Shown here: positions 44,127 through 47,242 of the stretch, piece by piece
Position numbering within the stretch: the first letter of the stretch is position 1
How the letters are laid out: every line of letters begins with the position of its first letter
NCBI GenBank assembly: GCA_003136315.1
Contig: PLDW01000091.1
Span: 48,670 to 95,911, forward strand
Direction of reading: 5' to 3'
DNA length: 47,242 nt
Origin: Gemmataceae bacterium
GTDB lineage: Bacteria > Planctomycetota > Planctomycetia > Gemmatales > Gemmataceae
Notes under the pieces: generated by a model
Databases searched by the model: none
Seen by the model: the letters and a program-made list of their open reading frames with translations, nothing else
What the model was told of the DNA's origin: nothing
Position numbers and translations under genes: made by a program

Positions 44127-44342
44127 CTAAGGGTCGCCGGGAGTCAAACCGGTATGCTTGGCAATCCGGGAGAGCATGCGCGGTCCGATTTCGTCATCGT
44201 CGTGGAATGCGAAGACATAATCCGGCCAACCGACTCGTTCCAAAACCTGATGCGATCCGCGAGATTGACGCTTGACGCTCCAGCCAATTTGTAGAAGTGC
44301 GGCCAAGACTCGCCGGGCTTCGCTAGATGGCCACTGACTCAT
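44127..44342 (-). CDS. hicA: HicA-type mRNA interferase toxin
   Basis: 71 residues with the HicA dsRBD-like fold: a short helix (EARRVLAALLQIGWSVKRQS), the catalytic GSH motif, then the beta hairpin and final helix (DEIGPRMLSRIAKHTGL). The ATG at 44342 overlaps the TGA of the upstream HicB gene, so toxin translation is coupled to antitoxin. It would cleave mRNA when freed from HicB. It appears intact. Confidence 0.88.
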   Translation of the reverse strand: MSQWPSSEARRVLAALLQIGWSVKRQSRGSHQVLERVGWPDYVFAFHDDDEIGPRMLSRIAKHTGLTPGDP

Positions 44343-44545
44343 GGGGTCACCGCGAAGACACTACTCATTTGCGGCACAGGTTCCCCGTGGTCCAGTCGAT
44401 CCGCGAGGACACGCAAGGAAAGAACTTGCACCCGTTCAATTGCTTCCTGGCGTGTTTGGCCGTAGCTCAATACCCCAGGAAGATCGGGCACTTCCGCCAG
44501 CCAGCGGCCATCCTCTTCCTGTTCCACCTCAATTATCAATGGCAC
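44339..44545 (-). CDS. hicB: HicB-type antitoxin
   Basis: 68 residues: EVEQEEDGRWLAEVPDLPGV is the RNase H-like HicB signature, followed by YGQTRQEAIERVQVLSLRVL. No separate C-terminal DNA-binding domain is present (short HicB form). It precedes HicA with a 4-bp overlap. Confidence 0.88.
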   Translation of the reverse strand: MPLIIEVEQEEDGRWLAEVPDLPGVLSYGQTRQEAIERVQVLSLRVLADRLDHGEPVPQMSSVFAVTP

Positions 44546-44708
44546 GATTCTCCTCGCTTCGTCTTACGTTCTGGTGCGGTAGTCCGCGCTGCCAGGTATT
44601 GCGGCTCCTCCGTAACTCATGATGCTAGCAGTGCAAGAACAGGAAGAGAAGCCCACGAACCTCCGCACCCGGCAACAGGTTCGGCAAGGACACTGTGGAT
44701 CAGCGATG

Positions 44709-45038
44709 CTACCCAGGCAACACGCCACGCGATTCGCCATCTGGTTCGCTGGTTTTATTCGTAGTTGTGTTGCCCGATTTAGATTGCCCATCCATTAGTT
44801 CAATGCGGACAGCCATCAGCGAGCAGTAGATCTGAACCAACACGCCGAAGATCCCTGCCAGAAGTGTGCAGGCGGCTGCTAGCAGTGACACTTCCGCTGA
44901 CAATCCGATCCCGAGCGGCGGGACCAGCGCGCCGGCCACTAAAAAAAGGGCCAACACGAACAACACCAAGAATGTCAACACCCAACCAATGAAGTTAACC
45001 TTGTTTATCCCGAAGAGAGCTACGATCAGCTTGTCCAT
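44709..45038 (-). CDS. Small membrane protein with two to three helices (109 aa)
   Basis: From ATG 45038 (the frame is open to 45125) the protein has membrane helices at about 15-40 (FIGWVLTFLVLFVLALFLVA) and 52-77 (VSLLAAACTLLAGIFGVLVQ), then a polar Asn/Thr/Ser/Gly tail. No family recognised. Its 5' end overlaps the 3' end of the 288-aa gene on the same strand. Confidence 0.62.
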   Translation of the reverse strand: MDKLIVALFGINKVNFIGWVLTFLVLFVLALFLVAGALVPPLGIGLSAEVSLLAAACTLLAGIFGVLVQIYCSLMAVRIELMDGQSKSGNTTTNKTSEPDGESRGVLPG

Positions 45039-45861
45039 TGGTTGAGCGCTCGCTTGTGACAGGACGATCCAGCTCACCGGTCCGGCCGCGACTCCAGTGT
45101 GCGACAGTTGCAAGCCGGTGAGCATCGGGAAACATACTACGCGGCCGGGTCAGGTGGAGCAAAAGGTTCGGCTGGATTAACGGCTTTTTCTGCGGACCCT
45201 TCAATTGGGTAGCCGCTTGACTCGCCTCCTGGCGCACCTTCGGCGAAGCGGTTTGCGGGCAACCTTCGAGAGCAGCAATCGCCCGGTCACGCCGGCCTGG
45301 GTCGTGACCTACAGCGACCTGGAGGGTCAGGATTGCGCTGAGTTGAACCGACGGGGGTTCGGTGCTCATGAGCGCAACGACTCGCTCGAACTCGTCGTCG
45401 GTGAGGCGACGGTGGAGGGCCTTGTCCTGTAACTCGTCCGCCTGCTTCTGCGGGGTCTTCAATTCGGTAGCCAATTGACTCGCCACTTCTCGCACCGTTG
45501 GCGAAGCGGTTTCCGGGCAACCTTCGAGAGCTTCGACCGCCCGGTCACGCTTGCCGGGTTCGCGGCCGACAACGAGTCGGAGGGTCACGATCGCGCTCAG
45601 TTGAGCCGCCTCGGTTCCGCAGTGCAAGAGTGCGACCACACGCTCGATCTCGTCGTCGGTGAGGCGACGAGTGCGGGTAATTTCCATTAACCCTTGCGCT
45701 TCGCGAATGTTTCGCTGATCCGTGGCAAACGGATCCAACCGCTCCCAGTGCCACACCGTGGCGAAGGCACCGAGCAAGACGAGGACGAGGAACACGAGCC
45801 GCCACCCAATCGAGCGCGTTCGAGGAGCAAGTTTCTCTTCCTCGTCCCTTTCGAGCAACAT
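44995..45861 (-). CDS. Membrane-anchored protein with two 86-residue repeats
   Basis: ATG 45861 lies behind GAGG. An N-terminal membrane anchor (WRLVFLVLVLLGAFATVWHW) is followed by two tandem helical repeats (RRLTDDEIERVVALLHCG and RRLTDDEFERVVALMSTE blocks, each ending in an EGCP...TASP segment). The DNA period is about 258 bp, so the repeat arose by recent duplication. The last 65 residues after LKGPQKK are unlike the repeats; PNLLLHLTRP resembles a sequence I associate with dispersed planctomycete repeats, so the original stop may have been lost. No family recognised; HEAT-like helical repeats are possible. Confidence 0.68.
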   Translation of the reverse strand: MLLERDEEEKLAPRTRSIGWRLVFLVLVLLGAFATVWHWERLDPFATDQRNIREAQGLMEITRTRRLTDDEIERVVALLHCGTEAAQLSAIVTLRLVVGREPGKRDRAVEALEGCPETASPTVREVASQLATELKTPQKQADELQDKALHRRLTDDEFERVVALMSTEPPSVQLSAILTLQVAVGHDPGRRDRAIAALEGCPQTASPKVRQEASQAATQLKGPQKKPLIQPNLLLHLTRPRSMFPDAHRLATVAHWSRGRTGELDRPVTSERSTNGQADRSSLRDKQG

Positions 45862-45870
45862 TTCTGAGCC

Positions 45871-46011
45871 TCACTGAACGTCGTTCTGCGGCGAACGACA
45901 GATCTCATCTGCCCGGCGGGCGACACCCCAAGCCTGAACAGTTCCGCGGCAAGCGTGGAAAGCAGACTGGCGGGCGATCTCAGGAGGTAACTGGTCGGCA
46001 ATGCTTTTCAT
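45871..46011 (-). pseudogene. Truncated copy of the retropepsin-like gene start
   Basis: ATG 46011 begins MKSIADQLPPEIA, identical to the first 13 residues of the 46951 gene, then switches to unrelated sequence and stops after 46 residues, 10 bp before the 288-aa gene. It arises from the 139-bp direct duplication described at 45974. Confidence 0.7.
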
Positions 46012-46112
46012 CGGTCACCTCGGGTGCATCGCTGGGAGCCATTGTCATTTTATCGCCATCAGGTCCGTCAGTCGAGAGCTGAGGTCAGGTGCAACGTGAC
46101 TCCGCCCACCCA
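45974..46112. repeat. 139-bp direct repeat, copy 1
   Basis: Near-identical to 46914-47052 (offset 940 bp). It contains the tail of a PIN-like remnant, a spacer, and the start codon region of the retropepsin-like gene. Confidence 0.85.
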
Positions 46113-46145
46113 CCAGACCCACACGGGGATTTCCAGGATGATCAC
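46068..46145 (-). pseudogene. VapC/PIN-toxin N-terminal remnant
   Basis: GTG 46145 overlaps the stop of the antitoxin-like fragment (GTGA). The 25 residues (IILEIPVWVWWVGGVTLHLT) align by eye with the start of PIN toxins, which begin ILLDTHVWVWWV. The catalytic Asp-Thr-His stretch has become Glu-Ile-Pro, and the protein stops at 46068. Probably a dead toxin stub. Confidence 0.5.
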
Positions 46146-46300
46146 CGCAGCGCACCCCAGTCGGCCTCGGCGACCGGATCAGACGGCTGGTCGTATCGCA
46201 GAACCGTCTCTCGTAGCGTGTGGCCGGGCAGGGGCGGGCAGGTGGCCAGGAGGAGGATGACCTCGACCGCCTGGCCGGCCCGGAACGGAAGGTGGTGCAG
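46142..46300 (-). pseudogene. Antitoxin C-terminal remnant
   Basis: Frame directly after the retropepsin-like stop without a normal start (CTG 46300). It reads LPFRAGQAVEVILLLATCPP, then LRETVLRYDQPSDPVAEADW, the kind of C-terminus seen on short antitoxin-like proteins that precede PIN toxins. The N-terminal DNA-binding part is absent. It overlaps the PIN remnant by 4 bp, as an intact pair would. Confidence 0.5.
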
Positions 46301-46303
46301 CCA

Positions 46304-46951
46304 TCACGGATTGACAACGACTTCACCGGCCGGGCCACGGAACAGAATCTCCAACCGATTCAGAACGTCGCGTCCCAGGATGCGTTCGCTGCCGGCAAAG
46401 TCCGCTTGCAACCTGCACGGATATTCTTGCCCATCAAGCCAGGTCCAGATCTGAAAGGCGAGTGTTGCCGCTGAACCACCCGCAACACCACTGATCAGAC
46501 CTTGCACGCCCGAACTCGGAGCCAACTGAAGGAGTTGACAATCCGCCCAGGGCAAGACGCTCGCATCCGCTCCCGTATGGGGAATGACTCGATCCAGGAC
46601 CACTCCGGGTGCGGATCTCGCCTGGCGGAACTCGACGCTGATCCACGGCAAGGCTTCGCCGGGGTAACTTGTATCGTACTGGGAGGTAACACGACGGATG
46701 CGGCATGGCTCTTCTTCTCTTCCCACGCAGATGAAGAACGGATGCCGCCCCGATGCCTCCGCGGCGTGAAACACGGTCACGGGACTACTCCCCGACGCGA
46801 TCACCCTCTCATCGGCAAAGCCGATCCACTGGCCTCGGTACTGTTCGAGGAGTTGGTCGCGGACAGCCCAGTAAGCGGCCTCGTTCCTGCGCCGGTCGGG
46901 ATGAATCTGGCTGGCGATCTCAGGAGGTAACTGGTCGGCAATGCTTTTCAT
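46304..46951 (-). CDS. Retropepsin-like (clan AA) protein with altered catalytic motif
   Basis: 215 residues from ATG 46951 (GAGG at 6 nt). The N-terminal half (DRRRNEAAYWAVRDQLLEQY, then WIGFADERVIASG) forms a small alpha/beta domain. The C-terminal half is built like bacterial single-domain retropepsins: HTGADASVLPWADC, a run of beta strands (LAFQIWTWLDGQEYPCRLQA), and the second signature ILGRDVLNRLEILFRG. Active enzymes read D-T/S-G-A; here residue 125 is His (codon CAT, one base from the Asp codon GAT). The protein may be an inactive binder or a decaying gene. It lies in the toxin-antitoxin patch. Confidence 0.72.
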   Translation of the reverse strand: MKSIADQLPPEIASQIHPDRRRNEAAYWAVRDQLLEQYRGQWIGFADERVIASGSSPVTVFHAAEASGRHPFFICVGREEEPCRIRRVTSQYDTSYPGEALPWISVEFRQARSAPGVVLDRVIPHTGADASVLPWADCQLLQLAPSSGVQGLISGVAGGSAATLAFQIWTWLDGQEYPCRLQADFAGSERILGRDVLNRLEILFRGPAGEVVVNP

Positions 46952-47052
46952 CGGTCACCTCGGGTGTATCGCTGGGAGCCATTGTCATTTTATCGGCATC
47001 AGGTCGGTCAGTCGAGAGTTGAGGTCAGGTGAAACGCGACTCCGCCCACCCA
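46914..47052. repeat. 139-bp direct repeat, copy 2
   Basis: Partner of 45974-46112. It covers the intact start of the retropepsin-like gene, its ribosome binding site and about 100 bp upstream, including the same PIN-like C-terminal tail (WVGGV...HLTS.LD then stop). Confidence 0.85.
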
Positions 47053-47098
47053 TCAAACACATCGGCTCGCGCTGACCGGCGGAAGACAATCGGGAGGC

Positions 47099-47242
47099 TC
47101 ATCGTTTGAAGCGAGCGAGCGATTCGGCCTTGACCTGTTCCCAGGGGATCACGTCATCGGGGTCGGCAGCATGGTCGGCGAGTCGCCGCTGTAACTCCAG
47201 TCGCTGCTCTTCAGTGAGGGGGTAAGTGCCAATACATCCCGA
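47099..47242 (-). CDS. Addiction-module protein paralog, 5' end outside window
   Basis: The last 47 residues are visible: LTEEQRLELQRRLADH, then VIPWEQVKAESLARFKR and stop. This nearly matches the C-terminus of the 43426 gene, and the 3' flank (GGCGGAAGACAA, GGGAGGCTCATCG) is also shared, so the two are paralogs by duplication of a larger segment. Confidence 0.75.
   Translation of the reverse strand, partial: SGCIGTYPLTEEQRLELQRRLADHAADPDDVIPWEQVKAESLARFKR

Noticed and set aside
1..47242. CRISPR array
   Set aside because: No regularly spaced identical repeats with unique spacers were seen; the repeats present are inverted, tandem or single duplications.

Overview
The window looks like chromosome of a planctomycete of the Gemmata/Gemmataceae type. 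GC is high, many ORFs overlap on the opposite strand, and the gene content fits: a Ser/Thr kinase fused to a formylglycine-generating-enzyme (SUMF1) domain, an ECF sigma factor coupled to a FecR/WD40 membrane protein, and several short proteins of lineage-specific look. The genus assignment is inference from style and gene content, not from a marker gene.

Positions 1 to about 29,237 look like one integrated element, possibly composite, sitting at the 3' end of a tRNA-Leu(CAG) gene. At the right edge, next to the tRNA, is a tyrosine recombinase. To its left is a run of mostly minus-strand small genes, including a zinc-ribbon protein, a protein with an N-terminal NRANAKRSTGP motif, and a phage terminase small subunit. 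At the left edge is a P4/D5-type primase-helicase (CHC2 zinc finger, Toprim, SF3-type ATPase) that runs off the window. No capsid, portal, tail or large terminase gene is visible. Integrase plus P4-type primase plus an orphan small terminase, without structural genes, is the signature of a phage satellite or phage-derived island. Between primase and terminase lies roughly 16 kb of other genes, mostly on the plus strand: a putative two-gene DNA-methylation operon (346-aa HTH/sigma-like protein plus a 1232-aa DUF1156-type adenine methylase), a FAD oxidoreductase-CutC fusion, a frameshifted membrane protein, the kinase-SUMF1 protein bracketed by two ASCH-domain remnants, and a small membrane protein followed by an RNase H-fold (DUF429-like) protein. 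The distal attachment site was not seen, so the left border is unknown.

From 29,321 onward the sequence is more chromosome-like, but it begins with a second accessory patch: an ECF sigma pseudogene with an in-frame stop, a large AT-richer NACHT-type NTPase with C-terminal pentapeptide repeats (candidate antiphage protein), and a nested-palindrome repeat block. Housekeeping genes follow: dapA, the ECF sigma/FecR-WD40 pair (overlapping ATGA), a UvrD/PcrA helicase, a divergent acpS with an unusual metal-site residue, two small lineage-type genes, and a secreted gamma-glutamyltransferase.

The right end (43.4-47.2 kb) is a toxin-antitoxin patch: two paralogous orphan addiction-module proteins, a complete hicBA pair, remnants of a VapBC-like pair, a retropepsin-like protein whose catalytic Asp appears changed to His, a 139-bp direct duplication, and a 99-bp inverted-repeat element.
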